DNA of 56,437 bases, taken from contig JACJGO010000031.1 of NCBI GenBank assembly GCA_014163555.1, forward strand, positions 1 to 56,437, written 5' to 3'. This DNA is from Flavisolibacter longurius (lineage in GTDB: Bacteria > Bacteroidota > Bacteroidia > Chitinophagales > Chitinophagaceae). The notes under the pieces are model-generated. The model was not told the DNA's origin. It saw only the letters and a program-made list of their open reading frames with translations, and ran no database searches. Below, piece by piece: positions 48,323 through 56,437 of this stretch; position 1 is the first letter of the stretch; each line of letters starts with the position of its first letter. The translations under genes were made by a program, and so were the position numbers.

Positions 48323-51300
48323 ATGATGAGAACATCCCGTATCCTACTGCATTATTTATGTCTTCTGCTGCTTAGTGTCAGCCTGCAAACAGTCAACGCG
48401 CAGCTGATCTTTACCAAAGCCGGTACCGGAAACCCCGGCGACTACACCGCCGCTACGGCTTCTGCCCTTGGTCTACCGACAAGTGTCGCACTCGACGGCA
48501 GTGGTAATATTTATGTTTCTGACCAGACAAACCGGGTTCGTAAAATAAACGCCTCTACGGGTATCATTCAAACAGTTGCCGGTACTGGCAACTGGGGGTA
48601 CTCGGGTGACGGCGGAGCGGCAACATCGGCTTCCTTTGCATCGATCTACAGTATTGCGGTCGATGGCAGCGGCAACCTCTACATCGCGGATCAAAACAAT
48701 CATCGCATCCGCAAAGTGAATGCGGCTGATGGCAAGGTGTCCACGGTAGCGGGCAACGGAACCGCAGGGTATACAGGCGATGGCGGCGCCGCAACTGCCG
48801 CCTCTTTACGGCAACCCTACGGTATTGCTGTTGATGCCAGCGGCAACCTTTACATTTCTGATTACGGCAACCATTGCATCCGGAAAGTAAGCGTTGCCGA
48901 TGGTAAAATTTCTACGGTAGCCGGGAGCGGAACGGGCGGCTTTGCCAACGGCACCGGAACCGCTGCCCTGTTTAACAACCCTTCCGGCATTACCCTAGCC
49001 GGCAATGATGTGCTTTATATCGCCGACAATGCCAATCACCGCATTCGCCGGCTGGTCATTTCGACACGTGTCGTTTCCACCGTCGCCGGAAACGGAACGG
49101 CAGGTTTTGCCGGCGATGGCGGAGCGGCTACCACGGGTTCCCTCAGAAACCCCTGCTCCGTCGCTGTGGATGCCGCAAACAACGTTTATGTTGCCGACCA
49201 AAATAATAACCGCATCCGGAAGATCACGGCCGCTGACGGTAAGATCAGCACCTTTGCCGGAAATGGAACGAATACCTACGGCGGTGATGGCGGAGCGGCG
49301 ACAGCCGCTTCGGTCCGCGTACCGGCCGGCGTCGCCCTGGATGCAAGCGGCAACCTGCTGATCGCCGATTTAAATAATCACCGGATCCGGAAAGTCACGG
49401 TTGCCACCGGCATCATAACAACCATCGCCGGAAACGGCACCATCCGTTTTTCCGGCGATGGCGGCGCTGCCACCAGGGCAACACTGGCCAGTCCAACCGA
49501 TGTTGCCGTCGATGGCAATGGTCATCTGTATATCGCCGACCAGGAAAATGGCCGCATCCGCAAAGTGAATGCGGCCGACGGCACGATTTCCACCATTGCC
49601 GGACCTGGTGTCTACGGAATCACAGGGGACGGGGGGCCGGCAACCGCCGCATATCTGTCGTCTCCTACTGGTATTGCATTGGACGCTGCGGGCAATCTCT
49701 ATATCGTGGAGCAATTCAATGGGCGCATCCGTAAGGTCTCTGCTGCGGATGGAACGATCACCACCATCGCCGGAAACGGCACCAATACCTATGGCGGTGA
49801 TGGTGGCGCTGCCACGTCCGCATCGCTTTATTATCCGATGGATGTTGCAGTGGACGCGTCCGGTAACCTGTATATTGCCGACCGAAATAATCACCGGATC
49901 CGAAAGGTAAATGCAATGGATGGTAAGATTTCAACCATTGCCGGCACGGGTACAGCCGGCTACTCCGGTGATGACGGTCAAGCAACTGCTGCTGCCATTA
50001 ATGAACCGAATAGTATTTCCCTTGACGCCAGCGGCAACCTGTATTTTGCCGACAGAGGAAATAGCCGTATCCGGAAGATCCATGCAGCCGATGGTACCAT
50101 CTCAACAGTGGCCGGAAATGGCACGGCAGGTTTTGGAAACGATAACGTAATGGCCACGGCCACGGCCCTTTTTTATCCCAATGCCGTGTATGTTGATGCC
50201 AGTGCCAATATCTATATTGCTGATGGATACAACCGGGTGCGGAAAGTCAATGCAGCCGATGGCAAGATCTACAGGATAGCCGGAAGCGGCTTTGGTGGTT
50301 TCTCCGGCGACGGCGGGGCTCCTGTCGCTGCAGCGTTGTACTCACCCTGGGGAATGGATATGGATGGCAATGGCAACCTGTATATAGCGGATGCAAACAA
50401 TTACCGGGTACGCTATATCTGTCCCTCTTCGGCTGCTGCTACCGATAACAGTACCAATCTGCTGACTGCTTTTCCGGAACAAAACACAAGTCTCAACTTT
50501 GTCAAAGATTGTTCGGTACAGCTGAAGCTACTCCCAGGCGGGTCGAAACCTGTAGCCGGCCCTGTTACAAGCAATGTTTGGATTGAACCATTCGTGCCAA
50601 CCACCTCCAACGGACAACCGTATGTGCAACGTCACTACGGCATTACGCCGGAATACAACGCATCTACCAGTACTGGATCCGTAACGCTCTACTTTACCCA
50701 GGCGGAATTCACCGCATATAACAATCATCCGAACCACGGGCTCAACTTACCGATGGATGCAACCGACGCGGCGAATCACAAAGCAAACCTGCGGATCACC
50801 AAAAAGAGCGGAAGCAGCAATGATGGCTCCGGCCTGTATGAATCCTATACCGGCGCTGCGGAAGTGATTGTTCCAAGTAGTGTCGTCTGGGATGCTACAA
50901 TGGGCACGTGGGCTGTCAGTTTTGACGTTACAGGCTTCAGTGGCTTTTTTGTGAGTTCCTCTCCCTATGTGCTGCCGCTTAAGCTGACAGGGTTCACCGC
51001 TCGTCTCCAGGATAATAATGGTATGCTTGGCTGGGAAACCGTGGCAGAAGAAAACGTCCTGCATTTTGAGGTGGAAAGAAGGGTTGATGGCAGAACATTT
51101 ACCAGTATAAAAACGGTGAAAGCAAAAGGTGGAACCACCAATGTGTATACGCATCTTGATAAGGCGATAAACGGCCTCGGTGTACCGGTTGTTTACTATC
51201 GGTTGAAGATGGTGGATACAGACGGTAGCTTTACCTATTCGCACGTTCTTTCGGTGCAGCCTGGCAGCCTGAATATCCATGTTTCACTCTTTCCCAATCC

Positions 51301-51523
51301 TGCGCAGCAGCGTGCGGTACTTACCATTGAAGCGTCTAAAAAAGATGCCGTTCAGTATAGCGTCGTCGATGCGATGGGAAGAACGATTCAATCCAAGAAG
51401 ATACTGGTGAACGAAGGCATAAATCCAGTTGCCATAGAAACCAATGCGTACCCGGCCGGTGTTTATACCCTGCTTGTAACGGGGTCCGCAAACTACGGTG
51501 AAACGCGTTTTGTCAAACAATAG
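48323..51523 (+). CDS. Large secreted NHL-repeat protein with T9SS sorting domain
   Basis: A 1066-residue exported protein. The signal peptide (ILLHYLCLLLLSVSLQTVNA) is followed by twelve NHL-type repeats of about 56 residues (about 50-700). Each has the pattern P-x-x-(V/I)-A-V-D-(A/G)-SGNLYIADxxNHRIRKV, then ADGxISTxAGNGT and GDGGAATAASL. Such repeats build beta-propellers; twelve could make two six-bladed ones. A beta-rich region (about 705-900) and a fibronectin-like segment (LKLTGFTARLQDNNGMLGWE) precede a type A T9SS C-terminal sorting domain (about 990-1066: LFPNPAQQRAVLTIEA, PAGVYTLLVTG). It should be secreted and attached to the cell surface. The ligand is unknown. Confidence 0.93.
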   Translation: MMRTSRILLHYLCLLLLSVSLQTVNAQLIFTKAGTGNPGDYTAATASALGLPTSVALDGSGNIYVSDQTNRVRKINASTGIIQTVAGTGNWGYSGDGGAATSASFASIYSIAVDGSGNLYIADQNNHRIRKVNAADGKVSTVAGNGTAGYTGDGGAATAASLRQPYGIAVDASGNLYISDYGNHCIRKVSVADGKISTVAGSGTGGFANGTGTAALFNNPSGITLAGNDVLYIADNANHRIRRLVISTRVVSTVAGNGTAGFAGDGGAATTGSLRNPCSVAVDAANNVYVADQNNNRIRKITAADGKISTFAGNGTNTYGGDGGAATAASVRVPAGVALDASGNLLIADLNNHRIRKVTVATGIITTIAGNGTIRFSGDGGAATRATLASPTDVAVDGNGHLYIADQENGRIRKVNAADGTISTIAGPGVYGITGDGGPATAAYLSSPTGIALDAAGNLYIVEQFNGRIRKVSAADGTITTIAGNGTNTYGGDGGAATSASLYYPMDVAVDASGNLYIADRNNHRIRKVNAMDGKISTIAGTGTAGYSGDDGQATAAAINEPNSISLDASGNLYFADRGNSRIRKIHAADGTISTVAGNGTAGFGNDNVMATATALFYPNAVYVDASANIYIADGYNRVRKVNAADGKIYRIAGSGFGGFSGDGGAPVAAALYSPWGMDMDGNGNLYIADANNYRVRYICPSSAAATDNSTNLLTAFPEQNTSLNFVKDCSVQLKLLPGGSKPVAGPVTSNVWIEPFVPTTSNGQPYVQRHYGITPEYNASTSTGSVTLYFTQAEFTAYNNHPNHGLNLPMDATDAANHKANLRITKKSGSSNDGSGLYESYTGAAEVIVPSSVVWDATMGTWAVSFDVTGFSGFFVSSSPYVLPLKLTGFTARLQDNNGMLGWETVAEENVLHFEVERRVDGRTFTSIKTVKAKGGTTNVYTHLDKAINGLGVPVVYYRLKMVDTDGSFTYSHVLSVQPGSLNIHVSLFPNPAQQRAVLTIEASKKDAVQYSVVDAMGRTIQSKKILVNEGINPVAIETNAYPAGVYTLLVTGSANYGETRFVKQ

Positions 51524-51553
51524 GTATGTTGCTGCGAACGAATTCAGCAGAAC

Positions 51554-51584
51554 AAAAGCCCCTGGATTTCCAGGGGCTTTTTTG
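51554..51584 (+). terminator. Terminator of the NHL-repeat gene
   Basis: AAAGCCCCTGG and CCAGGGGCTTT form a perfect 11-bp stem with an ATTT loop, followed by TTTTG. Confidence 0.92.
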
Positions 51585-52375
51585 TTACTATCACAGCCCA
51601 AAGGTTTATAGTTGCGGTACGTCAGTAAATAAATTTTGTTAGAAAATTATACTACCTGGCTTCGTTCACTTCTTAAAGTAAATATTTACTTACAGCATAC
51701 AACAAGGAACAATTCAAATTGTAAGCCTAATCCGACTAAACATTTTACTTCTTTTTGTTGTTAAACACAAAGAACCTCTGGGGTAAAACGTTTAAATTTT
51801 TCATTTACCACATACAAGGCTCGCTTGCATAAAGAACCCTCACGAACCTTTTGAATTATCTTTTACCTATAGCTTTTATTATTTGTTTGAAAACAGCCGA
51901 AATGTATATGCTAAGGCTTTTTTCTTAGCGCATTCCAAACGTCGCGAATGGGATTTTTCCGCATACTTCTGGGAGGAGTACGATTTTTAAACTTTTTCTT
52001 TTCCCAAACAAAAAACACCAACATCAATAAATAAAAAACCTAAGCGGAAACACTTAAAACGAGAGGTAAAACGTCATTCTTACGGTACAGATCAAGGTAT
52101 CTTCACATCACCTCTTAGAAGAACTACCTGATTCAACCTTGTGGAAAATACGGTCTTTTTTAAAAAATTTTCGTAAACCTACTTGCAATTGCAAAATCCA
52201 CCTGTTATGTTTGCACTCGTTACGACGTAGTACTACGATCCAAACCAGTAAAAAACCGAATAAGAAATCCGTACCGGCCCCACTAAAAACTATTCCCGCC
52301 TTTACTTATTTCTTATTTCCGACCGTATCCAATACTTCTATGGGTTACCAAATACTTTAATTCAAACCCTAAGAA
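51585..52375. other. Long AT-rich spacer without a visible gene
   Basis: About 790 bp before the next coding region hold no convincing gene in either strand. The base composition is clearly richer in A and T than the surrounding genes. A perfect 16-bp palindrome AAGTAAATATTTACTT lies at 51676-51691, and AAACGTTT occurs near 51788. Weak frames here (for example at 52139-52360) show no family features. It may contain a distant promoter, a long leader, a small RNA or a decayed gene. Confidence 0.5.
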
Positions 52376-53755
52376 ATGAAACAAATCTTTACTCTTTTCG
52401 TATTCTGTTTTTTTGCAATTGCAACCAACGCACAGTTCACTGAGAAATTTGAAAATTATAGTGCCCTCACTTCTAATTGTTGGCAATTAACAGCTACACA
52501 GGCCCAGACTGGCACCGACATAATTGAAGGCGCATCCAGCATTGAAACAATTGATACCGAAACCGCTATTATCAGCTCACCCTATTTGGACTTTACCGGT
52601 GCAACTCAGGTATCATTCACATATCGCTTAAGTAATAAATTGGCAAACCTGGCAACCCGTTCTATTGAAATTGGCACAACCGATAAAAACGGCGTATTTA
52701 CAATTATTGATAATATTCCGCTTAACAAAAACACAGCGCAGAAAACCAATTTTGTTTTTAATAGAAACCTGAATTTTTCTGCCGGAACCAGCCGCTTCAC
52801 TATCCGTATAGTTTCATATCAGGGTGATGGCAATACACAAATTGTTATTGACAATCTGTCTATATCTTCCGCAAGTTTGCATTACAGCCCCCAGTCCTGT
52901 AATACGGCTCCTGTAGTAACTGATGCTTCATTTGCTACGCTTAGCTATGCAACTTTCAATGGAAATCTTGCTTCATTTGCCAGTGACGCCAACGCTGGTG
53001 AAAGCCTTACGTTCGCTCTGGAGACCCTCTTGACTAATAACGGGACATTGGTTGTAAATTCTGACGGTACATTTGCATTTACACCAAACGGAGATTTTCC
53101 CGGAGGCGATATAACGTTTACCTATAAAGTAACAGATAACGGTTATGATCCTTTGTCTTCGAACATTGCTACTGTTACCATTAATTTTGCCGCCAAGGCC
53201 ACCCTGCCTGTTATCATAACCAATTTTTCCGGCAGCATCGCAGCTCAGCAGGCACAGTTGGCATGGTCGGTAGCACAAAACCAGGATGGCGAAATGTTTG
53301 AAGTACAAAAAAGCCATGACGGCAAAAACTTTATGACCGTTGCCCGGGTATTAAATACACAGAAAACCGGTGCAGAACAGTACAGCTATTTTGATGGGGG
53401 TTTCAAGGGTATTGCTTACTATCGCTTGAAAGTGATCAATAAAAACGAATCGTCCAGCTACTCAAAAACCATTGTTCTGCAGGAAAAAAACAGTTCAACC
53501 GGTAATTCACTGACATTGCTTCAGAACCCAGTTCTTTCTTCTATCCAGTTTTCTTACTCTACGCCTGTGGCCGGAGCCGCTACTGTTAACTTGTATACAA
53601 CATCGGGTGTGAAGGTATTTTCCACTACTATCAACATGCAGCGTGGTACCACACAAACTACGTTAGCAACCAATAACAAAGTTGTCGCTGGTACTTATGT
53701 TCTTGAAGTGGTACACGGATCAGAAAGAAGTCTGGTAAAACTGGTTAAACTGTAA
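52376..53755 (+). CDS. T9SS-secreted protein with cadherin/Ig-like domain
   Basis: A 459-residue exported protein (signal peptide MKQIFTLFVFCFFAIATNAQ). Residues about 22-170 form a jelly-roll or adhesion-like beta domain beginning FTEKFENYSALTSNCWQL, with NTQIVIDNLSI at the end. Residues about 178-270 are a cadherin-like/VCBS-type repeat (GNLASFASDANAGESLTFAL, NSDGTFAFTPNGDFPGGDIT FTYKVTDNG). A fibronectin-like segment follows (LPVIITNFSGSIAAQQAQLA W, EVQKSHDGKNFMTV, YYRLKVIN), and a T9SS C-terminal sorting domain ends GTYVLEVVHGSERSLVKLVK. It is probably displayed on the cell surface. The presence of T9SS cargo implies the full secretion machinery elsewhere in the genome. Confidence 0.9.
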   Translation: MKQIFTLFVFCFFAIATNAQFTEKFENYSALTSNCWQLTATQAQTGTDIIEGASSIETIDTETAIISSPYLDFTGATQVSFTYRLSNKLANLATRSIEIGTTDKNGVFTIIDNIPLNKNTAQKTNFVFNRNLNFSAGTSRFTIRIVSYQGDGNTQIVIDNLSISSASLHYSPQSCNTAPVVTDASFATLSYATFNGNLASFASDANAGESLTFALETLLTNNGTLVVNSDGTFAFTPNGDFPGGDITFTYKVTDNGYDPLSSNIATVTINFAAKATLPVIITNFSGSIAAQQAQLAWSVAQNQDGEMFEVQKSHDGKNFMTVARVLNTQKTGAEQYSYFDGGFKGIAYYRLKVINKNESSSYSKTIVLQEKNSSTGNSLTLLQNPVLSSIQFSYSTPVAGAATVNLYTTSGVKVFSTTINMQRGTTQTTLATNNKVVAGTYVLEVVHGSERSLVKLVKL

Positions 53756-53800
53756 GCCTGGCAAACAAATATTGCATCCATCCTCATCGTTCCAATAGCA

Positions 53801-53832
53801 AAAAAGTCCCGCTTCAGCGGGGCTTTTTATTT
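53801..53832 (+). terminator. Terminator of the cadherin-like gene
   Basis: AAAAAGTCCCGC and GCGGGGCTTTTT form a stem around TTCA followed by more T. Confidence 0.88.
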
Positions 53833-53930
53833 CGTGTTGTTTTAAACGATAATACAATTCATCGTACCAGATCAATCAATATTTCTTATTATCGACGAGA
53901 TTGAGTTTTGCGGATAAAACCGACACGCAG

Positions 53931-53938
53931 TATATTTA
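53931..53938 (+). promoter_or_regulatory. Near-consensus -7 element of the histidine kinase gene
   Basis: TATATTTA differs from TAnnTTTG only in the last base. The ATG at 53955 would follow a leader of about 13 nt. Confidence 0.35.
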
Positions 53939-53954
53939 GACGACTTACGATTGT

Positions 53955-56249
53955 ATGACCAGAAAACCCTTACCAACGGAGATCCTTTATTCGTTTTTAG
54001 ACAAACAGCCGCACCCTATTATCTATTATACTCCTATATATGACGGAGGCGCATCTACCATAATTGATTTCGAAATCACTTATTGCAATGAAGAAGCAGC
54101 GTTTGAATACGATTATACGCAGGCCGAAATTACAGGTGGAAGAGTGGCCACCCTAGCCCATGCCGATGATGCTACGAAAACGGCACTTCACCAGCAATTG
54201 CTTCAGGCCTTTGAAAGCACAGAAAACTTAGAATTCACCTATTACAATGCACACCTGAAAAAATATTTCTGCACCAAACGCTTTCGGGTAGAAGGCGGCG
54301 TTTTATCCGTTTCCAAAAACGTAACCGCAGAAGTCCAGGAACGAGCGGAAAGGGAACAGCAGGAAACCCTCTCCAACCTTATTTTAAATTCTTCCCTGAA
54401 CGCCTGGTTTACGGCAAACGCTGTATTGAATAAGGATGGACAGTTAGAAGATTTTGTGATTACCCGTATCAATCCCGCCTTTACCCGGATTGTTGGACTG
54501 GACGAAGAGGCCGTAGTTGGAAAACATTACCTCAAACTTTTTCCTTCTTCCAGGGAACATGGCGTATATGATATTAATCAGAGAGTGTATGAAACCGGCC
54601 AGGGTGAACAAATGCAGTTGTTATACCGCGGCGAAGGTTTGGATGCCTGGTATGAAGTGTCAGTTACCAAGTTGGGAGAGATTGGTATCCTGGTTAATTT
54701 TTCGGATATAACCGTGTCCCGCAAAGCGCTGGAAGAAATTCAACACAAAAACAAGTTGCTGGATAATATTCTTCAACATTCGGCAAGCGGCATTTCTGTA
54801 ACAAGAGTCATTCGCAACAAGCAGGGCGATGTGGTAGATGGCATTACCATCCTCGCCAACGATGCTGCCGTTGCGTACACAGGCATTCCCAGAGAATTGT
54901 ACTTCAATAAAACTGCGGTTGAACTGGAGCCCACCATCCTACAATCGGATTATTTTCAAATGTGCCTGCACACTTTAAACACCGGCGTGCCTTCCTATAC
55001 GCAATACAAGCTTGAAGCTACCGGTCGATGGTTGCAGTTGACGGTTTCCCGTATGGATTCGGAGCATCTCATCACGATCTTTTCGGACATTACAGAGAGC
55101 AAAAATGCACAACTGGCCGTTGAGAATTCTGCCCAGCAATTACAAACCATTATTAACCGTACGCAATCCGGCATATTCACCATCGAACCGGTTTTTAATG
55201 AGATGAATGAAGTGGAAGATTTCCGTTTCCTGATCGTTAACCGTACCCTGGCCAACTATGTGGGACAGGAACCGGAAAAACTCGTAGGGCAGTTGGGAAG
55301 CCTGTGGTTTACTGATTATAAAACCAATGGTTTGTTTGACCTGTTCATGGATACATATTTGAATGGAAATACAAACCGCTTCGATTTCCATTACAATGCA
55401 GATGGCATTGATGCCTGGATTGATATGATGTGCACCCGTTTTGAAAACAATGTACTGGTAACTTTTACGGATTATACAGGGGTAAAAAAGCTGCAACTGG
55501 AATTAGCATCCCTGGTGGAGGCGCTAAAACGCTCAAACCAAAACCTGGAGGAGTTTGCCTATGCAGCTTCGCATGACCTGCAGGAGCCGCTGCGCAAGAT
55601 TCATACATTTGCGGATAAGCTTCGGCAGGAACTGGCACCTCAGATTAACGAAAGACACCAGGCTCTTTTCGAACGCATTGAAAGTGCCACCCGCCGCATG
55701 CGCCACCTGATCGATGACTTACTTTCTTATTCGGAGGCCGGCATCCGGCAGTTTGAAAAAGAACCGGTGCACCTTTCTGAAATTCTTGACCAGACCTTGC
55801 AGGATCTGGAGAACAGCATTCATGAAACCGGTGCGGTCATTAATAAAGAATCACTACCGACGATTGAAGGCAATGAGCGGCAATGGCGGCAATTGTTTCA
55901 GAATCTTATTGGCAATGCCATTAAATACCGCAAGCAGGATGTAGCCCCGGAAATCAATATCCGCTGCCGTACCATAAAAGCCACGGATCCAATCTTTGAA
56001 ACATTCACACCCACGCACAAAGGTGATTTTTACCTTATCGATATTGAAGACAATGGCATTGGCTTTGAACAGGAGAATGCGGAAAAGATATTCAAGGTGT
56101 TTCAACGCCTTCACGGCAAATCTGAATATGAAGGCACAGGTGTTGGCCTTTCAATTGTGCAACGGGTGGTAAATAACCACGAGGGATATGTTTTAGCCGA
56201 AGGGAAACCGGGTGCAGGTGCCACGTTCCGGATTTTTCTGCCAAAATAA
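53955..56249 (+). CDS. Soluble multi-PAS sensor histidine kinase
   Basis: A 764-residue kinase without membrane segments. Four PAS domains follow one another (about 1-125, 140-260, 270-385 and 395-515; marked by ITRINPAFTRIVGLDEEAVV, WYEVSVTKLGEIGILVNFSD, EDFRFLIVNRTLANYVGQEP). The dimerisation domain has the phospho-acceptor His540 in YAASHDLQEPLRKIHTFADK. The ATPase has the N box QNLIGNAIKYRKQ, G1 DIEDNGIGFEQENAEKIF and G2 GTGVGLSIVQRV. It ends with the usual ATFRIFLPK. No receiver domain or response-regulator gene is adjacent, so its partner is elsewhere. The lack of transmembrane helices means it senses a cytoplasmic signal through the PAS domains; the ligand is unknown. Confidence 0.94.
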   Translation: MTRKPLPTEILYSFLDKQPHPIIYYTPIYDGGASTIIDFEITYCNEEAAFEYDYTQAEITGGRVATLAHADDATKTALHQQLLQAFESTENLEFTYYNAHLKKYFCTKRFRVEGGVLSVSKNVTAEVQERAEREQQETLSNLILNSSLNAWFTANAVLNKDGQLEDFVITRINPAFTRIVGLDEEAVVGKHYLKLFPSSREHGVYDINQRVYETGQGEQMQLLYRGEGLDAWYEVSVTKLGEIGILVNFSDITVSRKALEEIQHKNKLLDNILQHSASGISVTRVIRNKQGDVVDGITILANDAAVAYTGIPRELYFNKTAVELEPTILQSDYFQMCLHTLNTGVPSYTQYKLEATGRWLQLTVSRMDSEHLITIFSDITESKNAQLAVENSAQQLQTIINRTQSGIFTIEPVFNEMNEVEDFRFLIVNRTLANYVGQEPEKLVGQLGSLWFTDYKTNGLFDLFMDTYLNGNTNRFDFHYNADGIDAWIDMMCTRFENNVLVTFTDYTGVKKLQLELASLVEALKRSNQNLEEFAYAASHDLQEPLRKIHTFADKLRQELAPQINERHQALFERIESATRRMRHLIDDLLSYSEAGIRQFEKEPVHLSEILDQTLQDLENSIHETGAVINKESLPTIEGNERQWRQLFQNLIGNAIKYRKQDVAPEINIRCRTIKATDPIFETFTPTHKGDFYLIDIEDNGIGFEQENAEKIFKVFQRLHGKSEYEGTGVGLSIVQRVVNNHEGYVLAEGKPGAGATFRIFLPK

Positions 56250-56437
56250 TCGTATGTAAAACTTTAGGTTTTGGGGAAGATATTTTTGAGAGTACAAGCT
56301 GCTTTTTGCAGGTAATGTACTGAAAAATGGTTGGTGGTTTTTTCATCAAATAGGTTTATAATCGCCTTGTCAGTTCGAAGGGGACGCAGGCGCTGCTGGA
56401 GAGCAACCTGCCAGCAATAGGACTGACGCACAAACGG

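Noticed and set aside
49000-50400. CRISPR-like regularity in the NHL-repeat region
   Set aside because: The regular spacing of about 170 bp is due to protein repeats in one continuous coding frame.
52139-52360. 73-codon frame in the AT-rich spacer
   Set aside because: Low-complexity basic composition with no domain, no promoter and no likely start; probably chance.

Overview
The window reads as ordinary chromosome from a member of the Bacteroidota, most likely the Chitinophagaceae or a close relative. The support is direct. Two large secreted proteins end in type IX secretion (T9SS) sorting domains. Many genes and both tRNAs are preceded by the Bacteroidota -7 box TAnnTTTG (best cases with TTTG 19 bp further upstream), and purine-rich Shine-Dalgarno sites are mostly absent. 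Several families are typical of the phylum: DUF4954, paired DUF3857 proteins, a bifunctional DAHP synthase-chorismate mutase, and a chromosomal anti-sigma/ECF sigma pair. No phage, insertion sequence or CRISPR array was seen.

Layout. 1-2300: decayed mobile-element remnant (fragment of an XRE-like regulator, serine recombinase without its catalytic domain) abutting tRNA-Ser(UGA). 2.4-7.1 kb: CBS protein, MutS2 lacking the Smr domain, MsrA lipoprotein, repeat-rich spacer, 3-hydroxyacyl-CoA dehydrogenase. 7.1-14.9 kb (minus): an eight-gene aromatic amino acid operon (pheA, aminotransferase, tyrA, DAHP synthase-chorismate mutase, aroB, aroA, aroC, thiamine-binding-like protein), preceded by a Phe/Tyr-rich leader peptide and a complete-looking transcription attenuator. 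15-16.6 kb: DEAD-box RNA helicase. 16.9-19.5 kb: three small lipoproteins divergent from an ECF sigma factor and a membrane protein joining an anti-sigma-like N-terminus to a trypsin-like protease. 19.6-28.4 kb: housekeeping genes (nucleotidyltransferase, PLP deaminase family, lipB, pseudouridine synthase, NmrA-like, def, ruvX, ubiA-like, trmH-like) with a VapBC toxin-antitoxin pair wedged directly upstream of ubiA-ruvX. 28.5-39.3 kb: mutS, SET-domain protein, mgtE, glmS, DUF4954, der. 39.4-45.4 kb: an outer-membrane-like protein and two transglutaminase-related DUF3857 proteins (one apparently catalytically dead), then era. 45.5-48.3 kb: initiator tRNA and a run of small or broken genes. 48.3-56.2 kb: two T9SS cargo proteins and a multi-PAS histidine kinase.

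The most interesting regulatory system is the leader at 14733-14882: a 24-residue peptide with seven consecutive aromatic residues, followed by mutually exclusive RNA pairings ending in a terminator just before pheA. This predicts that charged tRNA-Phe/Tyr levels set transcription of the whole chorismate-to-Phe/Tyr operon. The second candidate system is the sigma factor / anti-sigma-protease fusion / triple lipoprotein locus. A window-wide pattern is that several promoters sit so close to start codons that the mRNAs should be leaderless or nearly so.
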